Shown here: positions 18,554 to 28,917 of the stretch, piece by piece
How positions within the stretch are numbered: position 1 is the stretch's first letter
Layout of the letters: the number at the start of each line of letters is the position of its first letter
From: Gamarada debralockiae
Lineage: Eukaryota; Ascomycota; Leotiomycetes; Helotiales; Hyphodiscaceae
Reading direction: 5' to 3'
Length of the DNA stretch: 32,227 nt
NCBI GenBank assembly: GCA_002803225.1
Contig: NXFV01000241.1
Coordinates: forward strand, 1-32,227
Notes under the pieces: generated by a model
The model's database searches: none
What the model was told of the DNA's origin: nothing
The model's input: the letters and a program-made list of their open reading frames with translations, nothing else
Made by a program: the position numbers and the translations under genes

Positions 18554-20207
18554 GGTTGTTGAATGGTCAAGGCGCGATAAGATAAGGCTGAGGTTATCGC
18601 GGATTCCTCAAGTTACAGGTCGTGGAAAGGGGCGGAGGATGAGGAAATGTGAAAAGAAGTAATTGAAATAGAAACAGCTAATGAGGTATTAATCGGGTAA
18701 TTCTGAACTGCTCGAAAGTATATACATATACTGGTGGTGGTGGTGGTCGACGTGCAGTGGATGGTCCTAAAGCCTTAGTGCGGGGTTTTCCGCCAAATAA
18801 TTGGAGCACAAAGCTCGTAGCGGGGAAACTATAGCCGGATTTGGCTGTCGATCTGTGTTTACTCTGTGGCTATGTGGGGTAGTGACGAGAATAGGGGGGA
18901 GCTTTCAGGTCGTATGAGTCGTGATGGGAAGGCGTTTCGTCAGGGGGTTTGATATGACCATGGTTCACATGCGAGTTACAGAGTGCTGTAGAGAGTGCAC
19001 GTGACGCGCTACGCACTGAAGCTGATGGAAAGAAGATGAAGAGACGTAATATTGATTCATAGATTATTTCGTAGTGTATTTAAGATCAGTTCTCAACATA
19101 TGAGAAAAGTGGTTGGATAGGTCTATAAATCTAGCAAGTTAAGATTGCTGCCTACCTCACCTCGCTGTCTCGAAGGCGCTGGAACAATGTCAGAATCGGA
19201 CCCTGAAAATACAATGTGAGAATAAAAGTGTTGTAATTATGATTATGACAGCGATGGTCAAGCTATCAGAATCTATTGCGATTGGAAGGAGGTCGAGTCT
19301 GGGTTACTTCAAAGATTGGACACGCTGGCGAGAATGAAGGATTGGCTTTTAGATACGTTCAGTCTTCCAGTCGATGTGACAGCAGTTTAAGGGAGGCGCG
19401 ATTGGACGCAAATCTTTGCCTTGCACCATTCCACACACGGGACAGACATACTTCTACGAAGAACAAATGGTAATATTCACGCTTGGTCGAAATGCACACC
19501 GTGAATTGCCCGAGGTGGTTGGAGTGAAGGGTTTCCGACAGTTGAAGCGGTTATAGATAACGAAAATGCATCTAGAATTTAAAAAGACAGAAGAAACAAA
19601 AGGCAAGATAAATCCAGCCAGTAGGTATGACGGAATTGCCCTGTCGATTGTCACAATATCTTGGGTAAAGAGGTAAACCAGTAATTCGGCCCAAAACCTG
19701 GTCGCTTGCGCCTGGAGCTGAAAATCGTCTCTCCACAAATCTCCTGCTGTCGAGATGTTCCGGGCTGTGATGTTTCAGGTAGTGGGTTACCGCATATATC
19801 CAAGGCCATGTCACTGGGTCGCACATGGCAACATGGGTAGAGATGAGTGGCACAGCATATATGCTTAAATCAAACGTCGTCCCAACGGGAAAACGACTTC
19901 AGTCTCGTCGGACAACCGTCACTTGATCCATTATCATTAGTACTGCATACTGTGGTGCTGCAACTGAGAGATTGATGAATGGTGAGGTGACGAGTACATA
20001 AGAGAAAAGGGATGCGGAGTACGTGTCTGCTAACGAATGGATGAAAGGTGATTGGCCAGCGCCCACAGAAAACTGCCGCGACCCCCCAATACTGCCAACT
20101 CCCTAATCAATTTTGAGGTATAAGAGCTCACGGACATGCACTTGCACCGTCCTTCTCAACGCATTCTGCGCTTTTGAAGTTATCATCGTGATAACGCAAG
20201 TGTGTTG
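18554..20207. other. Long intergenic stretch, no gene recognised
   Basis: The left part is the promoter side of the 219-aa gene and includes a short (GGT)n run near 18731-18747. The rest has only short ORFs without family features. GAGGTATAAGAG on the plus strand near 20114 is TATA-like but no clear gene follows it. Confidence 0.45.
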
Positions 20208-20861
20208 TCAATGAAAATCAAGGAGAAAAGAGAGGTGGAGAAGAAGGTCTCTCGTTGCCGGCCATTGTCCCCTAGTCTCAAAACGGGCGCAAGGCTGTTG
20301 GGACCCACTTTTCAACCACAACTCTCTTCCAATTCCCCAGAAAAAGAACTTCACGAACTTCCTGGACTTCACTGGCCCAGTTACGAGGCCAAAATTCATA
20401 TAAAGAACGCCTTTCCGAATTATCTCACCGTATAGCTTCGTCGGTTCGCCCAGTTCGCCCGATTTCTTTGCGAGGAGACTGCTGCCTGGGTAACTCGTTG
20501 TTAGTCGAGGAAGGCAAACGAGGCATCCAGAACGATGACGGTGAGAGCAAACGAACGGGAAACCGCGAAAAAAAATTGGGCAGACACGAGATGAGATTGG
20601 GCCTTTTGCTTGTGCTTGTGAGGGCGTGTGCAGGAGGCTTTGCGTGTGATGGTAGGCTTGGTAGCCGTCGGTGAAGCTTGACTCACATCGTCCGGACGCT
20701 GTCTGTGTCAAAAAAGAGTCTTTTGTTGGAGAACTTAGGAGGGTCTGCCTTTTGCAATGCCTGGCGGTGCTTCTCGAAGCTCGGCATATGAGAGGACTGC
20801 GGAATGATGCAAGTCTTGCGCCTTGGAAGAGCAAACTCATCTTCTCGCCTCGACGAGGCAT
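20208..20861 (-). CDS. Possible gene, 217-codon open frame, weak
   Basis: The open frame starts MPRRGEKMSLLFQGARLASF and is rich in Arg, Ser and Leu early on, like a mitochondrial presequence. A possible 201-bp intron (20486-20686; GTGAGT...CTAAC...CCCAG) keeps the frame and would join TASGRC to SSLLAKKSGELGEPTKLYG. The rest contains GVLYMNFGLVTG and FVKFFFWGIGREL. I recognise no family, and an open frame of this length can arise by chance. No expression evidence can be had from sequence alone. Confidence 0.3.
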   Translation of the reverse strand: MPRRGEKMSLLFQGARLASFRSPLICRASRSTARHCKRQTLLSSPTKDSFLTQTASGRCESSFTDGYQAYHHTQSLLHTPSQAQAKGPISSRVCPIFFRGFPFVCSHRHRSGCLVCLPRLTTSYPGSSLLAKKSGELGEPTKLYGEIIRKGVLYMNFGLVTGPVKSRKFVKFFFWGIGRELWLKSGSQQPCARFETRGQWPATRDLLLHLSFLLDFH

Positions 20862-21622
20862 ACTGACAACCTGGGCGTCTCAGATCTAGGCTGAAACTTT
20901 GCCGGGGTTGACCACATGGCGATTCTGGGGTGTTTCGCTGGTGGGCCTCTCTTAGCAGCTATTAGCAGATCACACAAGTCGCTCCGCCAGTGTCATGGCT
21001 GAGCCGGGCACCCTCAACAGGTTGAACTTGTTGATTGCGGCCTAGGCCCCCGAACTTAACTCAATTTGCACCAGATCTTGCTTCTAGAATGGGTGCAATG
21101 AAGTAATTGTACAGGGAAGACGTTTTTAATGTTTGAGATGATAAACCTTGTGGGTGTACCGGAGGCGACGTCGAGGCGCCGACTTAACGAGCGGTGAATG
21201 GCAGTCTCAACGTTCGCTTTGGCACGAGGCAGGCGGAAGACTAGTGCTCCCTCAGGCTGCGATAGAGGCGAAGTCTCCTCAACAAAAGTGCATTAGGATG
21301 GCAGTGTCAGCTGCCCAAGGCATATCCAAGGCATATTGTTATTAGCATCATCCATCATCGAAGAAATCACTTGCTCATTTGAGAATTATAAGTCCCGGCG
21401 CCAGAAGCATAAATTCGCAGAGTAAATTCTATATCGTGAGTTATGAACGCACAGCGTAGTCAAACCAAAAGACTGCAGACCATGACCAAGGAAAAGTTGA
21501 ACGACCGAAAGCAGGGACCTGGGTATCTTTCGTGTGACATCGTTGAAGCGAGAGTCACCCGTAACGCCTGCCCTAAATGACCTCCAAGTGTAAAGAATGC
21601 TGAATCCCCAAACGTATGCCGC
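20862..21622. other. Intergenic, no gene recognised
   Basis: No supported ORF or RNA gene. It runs up to the left end of the duplicated alpha block. Confidence 0.45.
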
Positions 21623-21813
21623 CCTAGTCACCTCTAATGCTCGTTCCCAAACAGAAACCGATATATTCCCGAGGCAAATATTGTGTCGATAGCGGCACAG
21701 TGCGAAGTAACGGATAGGACATTTGTCATGGAGTTGACTAGGTTTTTGGTAAGCTTCGGAGGCCGATGGAAATGGAAGTGAGTCAAACAAGAAGCTGTTG
21801 GGTGCTCTGACCT

Positions 21814-22041
21814 CTATGAAATGCGTTCTTTATGCTCTTCCAGCTTGCAGTACTCGCAACGGATATGTTGGCAGTACCCGTTAGGGCACTTTTGGACTTC
21901 GGTCGTCATTCCACAATCTCCACATGCACAGCATTCCCAAGTCCACCAAAAGCGGTAAACTGGTTCCGGTGCAGGTTGTCGGGATCGGTGGCCCTTTGAC
22001 CCATGGTTTCTGTGGCCGCGGTGCTCTGGCCTGGAATTCAT
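21814..22041 (-). CDS. Array gene A: small Cys/His-rich putative metal-binding protein
   Basis: I chose the ATG at 22041 because MNSRPEHRGHR aligns with the start of paralogue C (MSSRSEHRGHR); an upstream ATG at 22101 would add 20 unshared residues. The 75-aa product has a basic, His-rich head (HRGHRNHGSKGHRSR), a proline linker, then an aromatic patch WWTWE and the module CCACGDCGMTTEVQKC-PNGY-C-QHIR-C-EY-C, ending in a charged tail. Cys spacing is C-x2-C-x11-C-x4-C-x4-C-x2-C with a conserved His, able to hold one or two zinc ions. No signal peptide or membrane span, so probably cytosolic or nuclear. A 22-bp triplicated TATA-containing repeat lies about 90-160 bp upstream. Role unknown. Confidence 0.7.
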   Translation of the reverse strand: MNSRPEHRGHRNHGSKGHRSRQPAPEPVYRFWWTWECCACGDCGMTTEVQKCPNGYCQHIRCEYCKLEEHKERIS

Positions 22042-22132
22042 CCTTGATTGATATGGTAGAAGATTTGTATGATGCGGGAAGAAGGTTTTAAAGCTGTGCA
22101 AATGATTGGGGAGGGAAATGTGGGAGAGATTA

Positions 22133-22202
22133 GATCATAGAATATATATGAGATGATCATAGAATATATATGAGATGATCATAGAATATATATGAGATGA
22201 TC
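22133..22202. repeat. 22-bp tandem repeat, three copies, upstream of gene A
   Basis: GATCATAGAATATATATGAG followed by AT is repeated at 22133, 22155 and 22177. Each unit holds an ATATATAT core. Gene C has only a single related ATATATATAT stretch at the matching place (about 25799-25809), so the repeat expanded after the duplication. Confidence 0.9.
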
Positions 22203-22770
22203 CCTTGGTAACTCAAGTCTTAATCCCTTAGCACGGCCTCCCAATTCGCCTAAGCTAGACCACTCGCCTTACCTTCAAGGGGCCTCCAAAGCTTGCGGCC
22301 TCATGAGCACATCGAAAACCCAGGAATGACATGTTGAGAGGCTTCCAACACGAGATTGTCCTTCTCCTCCTCACTCCCAAACAGCCTGAAATCCAGGCGA
22401 AGCTCTTCACAAAAATGCCCCTTTTGAGCATCGCCACGATATCTCGTGCCTAAAAATTGCCTTGGAACAAAAGGCTCATAGGAAGAACCCGTTTAATAGA
22501 AGATACACAAGTAAAGCGGCCCTAGACAGCGCCTACAAATTTCTCGCTTAGGGCCTCCCCCCTGACTTGAAATGTGATAGGCTTGATACTTCCACATGAT
22601 TCATTTTCATGGTCTTTGATACTGTCCTACTTCTCAATGCGAAAACCAATGCGCCACAGTCCTGAGCAAATGCTATGCTCCACGGAACTTCGTGGGGAAC
22701 TCTTGGAGGGCGGTCTTGGCCAATTCTCGCAGCAATACGGCCACGAATTTGCGGCGTGCAACAAAATTTG

Positions 22771-23396
22771 AAACGGCGAAACATAATTGGTCTATCTATT
22801 ATTGATTTTAACCTCAGTATTTCAGGCACACGTGGAAGACTTTAACATTGGTCAGATGTTTTAACAAAGAGATATGTGCCTGTTTTGTCATTTCGCAAAT
22901 GCATGTCAAGAAAAGGTGACTGAAGCTCAGATGACTGAAAGTGGTGATAAAATGGGAATGAATAACGCTGAAATCTAGGTGTGAAAATGCCCGCCGCTAT
23001 GCAAAAGAGTGCGCCGCCAAAATAGAACAGGAGAAAGCAAACAAAATCAAAGACTGAAGCAAACTCGCAAATACAACATGAGACTGGGGTGGGACTTGGC
23101 GATAAGTGCTGTGGATAATCTAGAAACGCCAACGCTATGGCAAGTCAAAACAAAGCAAGACAATCTCCATCCCCATCTCAACATAAAGTCCGTATCCCCA
23201 GAGGCGGAAACCGTTTCAAAGGACCTGAGGCCTTTGTAACGGGATAGCTTCTCTAAGCGAACCGAAGGCCGAATCCTCCCTTGATCTCTTAGTGTATCAT
23301 GGTGGACAGACACCAGAGAAGCATAACCTTTCCAGCTAAGGTTTTGTTAGATTCAAGCCTCAGGGGAAGAAAGAACGAATGCAAAGAGCATACATC
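22771..23396. other. Unique spacer between gene A block and gene B
   Basis: No gene recognised. It does not align by eye with the corresponding spacer 26386-27011. Confidence 0.45.
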
Positions 23397-23651
23397 CTAA
23401 CGATTCGCCGGCATTTTGACTTGCTCGAGTGGACAGCCCCCACAGCGTAGATGGGCGCAGTAGGGATCGGGGCAGTTAAGGATTTCAGTGGTCATCCCAC
23501 CCTGTACGCCACACTGGCAACATGTCCAAGTCCAGTAGTATATGTACTTCGTTGCAGTTCCCTTTGACGAATGATGATGGCGACGGCTGCCATGACTGCT
23601 TGTGTCTCCGCCGTGAAGGTTGACCTTCTTCTGACCGCTGGCTCCGCACAT
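23397..23651 (-). CDS. Array gene B: small Cys/His-rich putative metal-binding protein
   Basis: The ATG at 23651 (MCGASGQKK) is preferred because its product of 84 aa matches paralogue D in length and order; an upstream in-frame ATG at 23789 is possible. The head is His-rich (SHGSRRHHHSSKG), then YYWTW and the module CCQC-x12-C-PDPY-C-AHLR-C-GG-C. It shares GMTTE and the C-x4-C-x-H-x-R-C-x2-C end with A and C. No signal peptide is seen from the chosen start. CATATATGG, about 225 bp upstream, is TATA-like. Function unknown; a zinc-binding or nucleic-acid/protein-interaction module is the natural reading. Confidence 0.68.
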   Translation of the reverse strand: MCGASGQKKVNLHGGDTSSHGSRRHHHSSKGTATKYIYYWTWTCCQCGVQGGMTTEILNCPDPYCAHLRCGGCPLEQVKMPANR

Positions 23652-23888
23652 GTTTCCTGAAGGGTTAAGAAATGACGAGATTGGTTGAGCTGAGTGTTTC
23701 CTGAATTGCTCCTTCCAGTGGACACAAGTTGAGAGAGGGAGGAGAATCAAATGATGATGGAAGATTGTTTTGAAAGCCGGGCAATTCAAAAGATAAGAAG
23801 GTCTCGTCCTTAAATAGCGAGGATGTTTGTCTCGTTGTGTGAATAACAGAAAAGAAAAACAGGAGAAGATATAGCTTTCATATATGGG

Positions 23889-25283
23889 AGAACATCCTTG
23901 GCTGATGCTCGGATTACTCGCATCTAAAAACTACGAGGCACTCACCGATATCCAGAAAAACAGCCTAGATGCCCAATGAACGCCCTTTTCCCATTGTGCC
24001 CCTTCTTCCGAAGCATAGCTTGGGTGAATAGTCGCTGGTGACTCTGAGCACGGGGTTACCGCTATCCACTCTTTTCGAGGGAAGCCCTGATACACAGTGG
24101 TGCAGATGGTCTTCGTTTCAAGACGTAGTAGTTACTGGCAACGAGCCCTGGAGTGTAGGAGATTGATGAATGGCTTAGATGCGCGACATACGTGCGATCG
24201 GTGAAGCCCTGAGACGTACAGAATAACCAGGCGTAATATTAAAGAGTTGCCTGTTTAATGGGGCAAGTGATTGAGCCACTTTCGAACTTCTGGTGTGAAA
24301 TGGAGTCTAGCCGGTTCGGATATATCGTAGTGTTTGCCTCGTTCGCAATAATATCTTCGGTGAGCAAAGGCGAAATGGTACTTCCGAAAAGTACCGGGCG
24401 AGGGTCCAATTTAGCATGATAAGAGCTTTGAAATTATTCTCCTCGAGCCTCGGGCACTAGCAGAATACTGTGACTGATTTGAGCTGAAATTGTAATGACT
24501 TATACTTCGTTGGCGTTCGGGCACACACCTCACGCAAGACTATGCGGCTGAGTTGGGATTTTAACTCTTTGAGCTGCGAATCGCTGCGTTGCCTGAACAA
24601 AGAAGGAACATGCGAAGTCGATTGACTATGTCGAGATTGTAAGAGCGGAGTCGAATCCTCCTGAGTCAGGATCCTGTTTGCTTGGTGACGAGGCTGCATG
24701 TACGGGCAGGCGTCAGTGCCAGCCGCTAGCACCAAATGCGCAGCCTTGGGCGTTCATTCTGGCGTTTTAATCAGTACAAGGCGCAGCATCTTCGGAAGAC
24801 CGGTAGAAGGCTGGCGGTATTTGATAGAGCCGTTGAACGTATCGTAGCCAATGGCAAAAGCGCATAAATACTCGTTGGACGACTGCCAGCCTTATACAGT
24901 TGGATACCAAAGAGCAAGACAGGTCATGCAATACGACATTGCACAGCATTCTCAAACACTGGGAAGTCGATCGTGAGCCCAGCTCTCTGGGTAGAAGGTG
25001 GCTAAGCCAAAACAGATAGGGCTGTAGACCAGTATTTCGGAGCTCTTTGAGTGGACACGTGACCAGGCTTGTGTCCACTCCACTGGTCCCAAGACCATAA
25101 CCTCTCATCGGAATGCGAGGGTATAGATCTCCTCAACCGGAGGAACCAAACTGGACGTCATTAGCACAATGGTTCCGGCATCCATCAAAGATGGAGTTCA
25201 CTGCTGTACTGACCGACTACCCCAGGCTACTTTGCTCTCTCAATCCTTCGCTATTTCGTAGTCTCGGTTTTGCAATCTGTACA
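23889..25283. repeat. Duplicated block beta, copy 1
   Basis: About 1.4 kb aligning by eye with 27487-28917. Landmarks include CTTGGCTGAT, GAATAGTCGCTG, GGAAGCCCTGATACAC, TTAGATGCGCGACATACGTG, AAGGCGCAGCATCTT and CGTAGTCTCG. It has no intact gene; its right end is the E-type relic. Confidence 0.8.
25251..25283 (-). pseudogene. Relic of the last codons of an E-type array gene
   Basis: The minus strand reads CTDCKTETTK-stop, against CRDCNIETTR-stop at the end of gene E. It joins directly to block alpha copy 2 at about 25284, so the body of an E-type gene has been lost here. Confidence 0.65.
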
Positions 25284-25284
25284 A

Positions 25285-26385
25285 CCCTAATCACCTCCAA
25301 TGTTCGTGCCCCAACAGAAACCCATGTATTCCCGAGGCAATGTTGTGTCGATAGCGGCGCAGTGCGAAGTGGCGGCGGGACATGCTTTCGAGTTGACTAA
25401 GTTCTTGGTAAGCTTCAGAGGCCGATGAAATGGAAGTGAGTCGAACAAGAAGTTTGTAAGTGCTCTGACCTTTATGAACGACGCCGCTCCTTCTGCTCTT
25501 CGAGCTTACACTCCTCGCAGCGGATATGTTGGCAGTATGGATTGGGGCACTGTAGAACTTTGGTCGTCATTCCAGCTGACTGCGCAACATCGTCGTATCC
25601 CCTACATGCACAGCATGACCAAATCCAGTAGCGGTAAACTGGCTCAGGTTCAGGTTGGGGTTTTCGAGATCGGTGGCCGCGATGCTCTGATCTGGAACTC
25701 ATTTTGATTGATGTGGTAGGGAACTTGCAAAGTGCAGTAAGGAATCTTGAAACTTGTACAGATGAAAGAGAAGCAAAGTGTAAGAGATCAGACCATTGAA
25801 TATATATATTAAAGTGATCACTTAGCTACATGAATCTTAATCCCTCAGCATAGTTGCATGGCCCCCCAATCCGCCCAAGCTAGAACACTCGCCTCGTGTT
25901 CAGGAGGCCTTCAAAGCTTGCGGCCTCATGAGCACATCGAAAACCTACGAATGATATGCTAAGAGGCCTCTAAGACGAGATTGTCCTTTTCCTCCTTATT
26001 CTCAAACAGCCTGAAATCCAGGCGAAGCTCTTCACCCTTTTGAGTATCGCCACGATTTCTCGTGGCCTAAAAATTGCCTTGGAACAAAAGGCTCACAAAA
26101 AGAACCCGTTTGATAGAAGATACATAAGCAAAGCGGCCCTAGACAGCGCCTATAAATTTCTCGCCTAGGACCTTCCCCCTGACTTGAAAGGTGATAAGCT
26201 TGAGACTTCCATATAATTCATTTTCATGGTCTTTAATACTGTCCCATTTCTCAATACGAAAACCAATGCGCTATAGTCCTGGGCAAATGCTATGCTCCAC
26301 GGAACTTCGTGGGAACCCATGGAACGCCGTTTTGGCCAACACTCTCCCGCAGCAATCCAGCCGCGACTTTGCGATGTGCAACAAA
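25285..26385. repeat. Duplicated block alpha, copy 2
   Basis: Matches 21623-22770 at an offset of about 3.66 kb and contains gene C. The sequence left of 25284 switches sharply to the E-type relic and block beta. Confidence 0.85.
25472..25702 (-). CDS. Array gene C: small Cys/His-rich putative metal-binding protein
   Basis: A 76-aa paralogue of A within the duplicated alpha block. The head is MSSRSEHRGHRSRK, then a Pro/Glu linker (PQPEPEPVYRY), the aromatic WIWS and the module CCAC-x18-C-PNPY-C-QHIR-C-EE-C, with a charged tail (KLEEQKERRRS). Compared with A it has seven extra residues (RGYDDVAQSAG in place of GDCG) in the loop between the two Cys pairs, and it lacks the extra Cys of A. The last four Cys and the H-x-R are unchanged. 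An ATATATATAT stretch lies about 100 bp upstream. No signal peptide. Confidence 0.7.
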   Translation of the reverse strand: MSSRSEHRGHRSRKPQPEPEPVYRYWIWSCCACRGYDDVAQSAGMTTKVLQCPNPYCQHIRCEECKLEEQKERRRS

Positions 26386-27011
26386 AAAAAAGAATCGGAA
26401 GCTAGCAGCACAGCCGCATTCTTGTTGGCCTTGCACCTGTCTGATTGTGGAATACAGAAGGGCCTTGCTGCTCAGAGGCCGCTCAGAGGCCACCCGAAAA
26501 AAGGAGAAATAGCGACAGGGTACCAAGCGAATTTATCATAGATGAATCAGAACAGCGGAAAGTGCATTTAAATCCTAACACATCGGCCAACAAAAAGAGG
26601 AAATCAAACGCTAATCATGCAAGAAACTAAAACAGAAACTGGGTCTCTCTCCCTGGGGAGTCGCTGATACCATGAGTCTAAGTGCAACGCCGCGGTTATG
26701 CAGAAGACCAACTACAAGGATGACAATAAGAAATAAAGCAAGAGCATCGAATCTATCGTAAAAAAAAAATAAAAAATAAAAAATTGAAAGCAACGCTGCG
26801 CACTCCAGTTAGCCTAGCCCTCCCCCCCCCCAAAAAAAAACAAAAAATCCCCCCAACTCCCTCATGCCCCAATCTGCTCTCCTTCTAAACTTCTACTCTG
26901 CAGTCTTCGACACTCTACATGAAAGACAACGTTCACCCTTGCCGTCCTAGTAGGAAATCAGTCTCTGAAATATGGAATGAGGTCCGCAATAAATAGAAAG
27001 CTTACTGAGCT
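26386..27011. other. Spacer with low-complexity A and C runs
   Basis: No gene recognised. Homopolymer-rich sequence occupies about 26758-26855 (A-rich, then C9-10 and A9). Such runs are prone to slippage and sequencing error. Confidence 0.5.
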
Positions 27012-27269
27012 TTAGCGATGGCTCCGGACCTTCTTGGCCTCTGTTGGGCACGTCTCACAACGCTGGTGGTTACACTCCGGGCAGTGAGTGACGATATGCG
27101 TACTCATGCCGGTTGAACGCCAGCAGTAGTCACAGCTCCACACATAATACCACTGCTGGGTCTGTGTCTGCTCACCGCCCTTTGATGAGCCATGGTGACC
27201 ATGACCATGACTACGATGGCCCTTTGACTCGCCCCCTTGAAGAGACTTTCGTGCAGATTGAGATCCCAT
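27012..27269 (-). CDS. Array gene D: small Cys/His-rich putative metal-binding protein
   Basis: I chose the ATG at 27269 (MGSQSARKS), giving 85 aa like gene B; the frame is open further upstream to 27554 but that part has no counterpart in the family. The head is the most His-rich of the set (SKGHRSHGHGHHGSSKGG), then a Gln/Thr linker, WYYVWS and the module C-DY-C-x13-C-PE-C-NHQR-C-ET-C. Unlike A, B, C and E the first pair is CDYC, not CCxC, and the second pair has x2 spacing as in E. TGATATATATGA lies about 210 bp upstream. GTAAG just after the stop could be a 3' UTR intron donor. Confidence 0.68.
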   Translation of the reverse strand: MGSQSARKSLQGGESKGHRSHGHGHHGSSKGGEQTQTQQWYYVWSCDYCWRSTGMSTHIVTHCPECNHQRCETCPTEAKKVRSHR

Positions 27270-27486
27270 ATTGACAGGATTGTGGGTTGAAGTGCGGAAT
27301 GAAGTTGCCCTAAGATGGAGGTGTTTGATTGTGGAGTTCTGGCTGACCGCTAGCAAAGGGTTGTAGGCGTTCGTAGAAGTTGAAGGAACTTGTGACTCAA
27401 AAGAAGAGCTTGGTATTGCAGACAATTCTACTAAGATTGTTGAGGAATGACAAAAAGTAATAGCAGGAGATCGCACTTGATATATA

Positions 27487-28917
27487 TGACATTCTTGGCT
27501 GATAAGCCAAGAGAGAATGCCATCATTCGCAAGGCACTCACTGATGCTAAGCAACGTTGCCCAGAGGCCCGTTTAAACGCCCTCGTTCCCTTGTGCCCAA
27601 AGTGAGGAGCTTGGCATTGGTGAATAGTCGCTGATGACTCTGAGCAAGGGATTACTGTTCTCCAGTCTTTTGAGGGAAGCCCTGATACACGGTGGCGCAG
27701 AGTTTTGTTCGTTTCATGATATCGTCATGACTGGTAGCAGATCCCAGACTGTACGAGATAGATGAGGGCTTAGATGCGCGACATACGTGCGTCGGTGAAG
27801 CCCTAAAAGAACAGGCGAAATTTAAAATAGGTGCCTGTTTGCTTGGGCAAGTGAGCGAGCCGAATCTAAAGTTCCGGTGTAGAAAGGAGTCAAGCCGAGG
27901 GCGGTGGATCGTGGTGACCGCCTCGTTCGTAATTAAAACTCTCGGTGAGAGAAGACGAAATGGTACAAGTATTGCCGCAAATTGCCGGGCGAGAGTCCAA
28001 TTTAACATGACAAGAAGGTGAAATTATGCTCCTCGAACCTTGGGCGCCGACAAGATCCTGTGACTGCATTGAGCCAAAGTTGCTATGACTTATAATCTGT
28101 TGTTCGGGGCACCACATAGATAACGCTGTGCGGCTCATTCAGCCGCGTGTCGTCGCGTCTCCCGGAAAAGGAAGGCATAAAACTTTGTGTGACCATTCCA
28201 GGTAGGCAAAGCCGATCGAATAAAAACATCGGGAAGATTGTAAGAGCGGAGGTGCAATCAGGGCGAGCCACAATCCTATTTTCTGTCTTTCTTGGTGCGA
28301 GGCTGGATATTCGGAAGTACGCCAGTCACATGCGGCTAGCTCCAAATGCACCTAGCATCGGGCGTTCCTTCTGGGCAGACTAGTCGTACAAGGCGCAGCA
28401 TCTTTCAGAAGTCTGCTATAAGGCTGGAAATTTGTGACAGAGTCGTTTAGCGTATGGTATTGGGAAGGAACAAAGCGCACAAATCGCGCGTACACTTTGA
28501 GAAAGCTGCTAGCCTTGTCTGACGCAAAACAGAGCATAACGGGTTATGCGATGCGTGACTTCACGGCCATCCCAGAGCACTGGGAAGTAAGCATGAGCCC
28601 AGTTCTCCGGGTCGAGGAGTGGCTGAGTCAACAGATAGGGCTGGAAGGTGGTATGTTGAATTCTCTTGGCGAAACACGTGACCGGCTGGCTCCTGCTAAG
28701 CCTGTGTGCCTTAGGACTATAAGCTCTCATCGTGTGCAAAGACTTAGGTCACGTTAATCGAATGTACTATATTGCGTATTGTTAGTATAATACGTACAAC
28801 GAGGTAGACTTGATGAATTTCCTTCGTACTGACCTGGCTACTCTCGACTACCCTCGGCTACCTCGTTCTCTGCAGCCTTCGTTATCTCGTAGTCTCGATG
28901 TTGCAATCTCTGCAACG
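27487..28917. repeat. Duplicated block beta, copy 2
   Basis: Aligns with 23889-25283. Its right end contains the intact 3' end of gene E (stop at 28882-28884), which corresponds to the relic at 25251-25283. Confidence 0.8.

Larger units (their letters stand above)
21623..22770. repeat. Duplicated block alpha, copy 1
   Basis: About 1.15 kb aligning by eye with 25285-26385. Shared landmarks include ATTCCCGAGGCAA, TGTGTCGATAGCGGC, GGTAAGCTTC, GCTTGCGGCCTCATGAGCAC and CTGAAATCCAGGCGAAGCTC. It contains gene A and its upstream region. Confidence 0.85.

Noticed and set aside
21386..21790. 134-codon minus-strand ORF just left of gene A
   Set aside because: The frame is not kept in the duplicated copy at about 25290-25450, so it is probably not coding.
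24457..25108. Two ORFs of about 100 codons inside block beta
   Set aside because: Not conserved as frames in the second copy of the block.
26758..26855. A and C homopolymer runs as a regulatory site
   Set aside because: Low-complexity sequence without further structure.
27270..27554. N-terminal 95-codon extension of gene D
   Set aside because: No counterpart in other array genes; the ATG at 27269 gives the family-like length.
28139..28757. Several 60-107-codon ORFs on both strands in block beta copy 2
   Set aside because: Overlapping short frames not conserved with copy 1.
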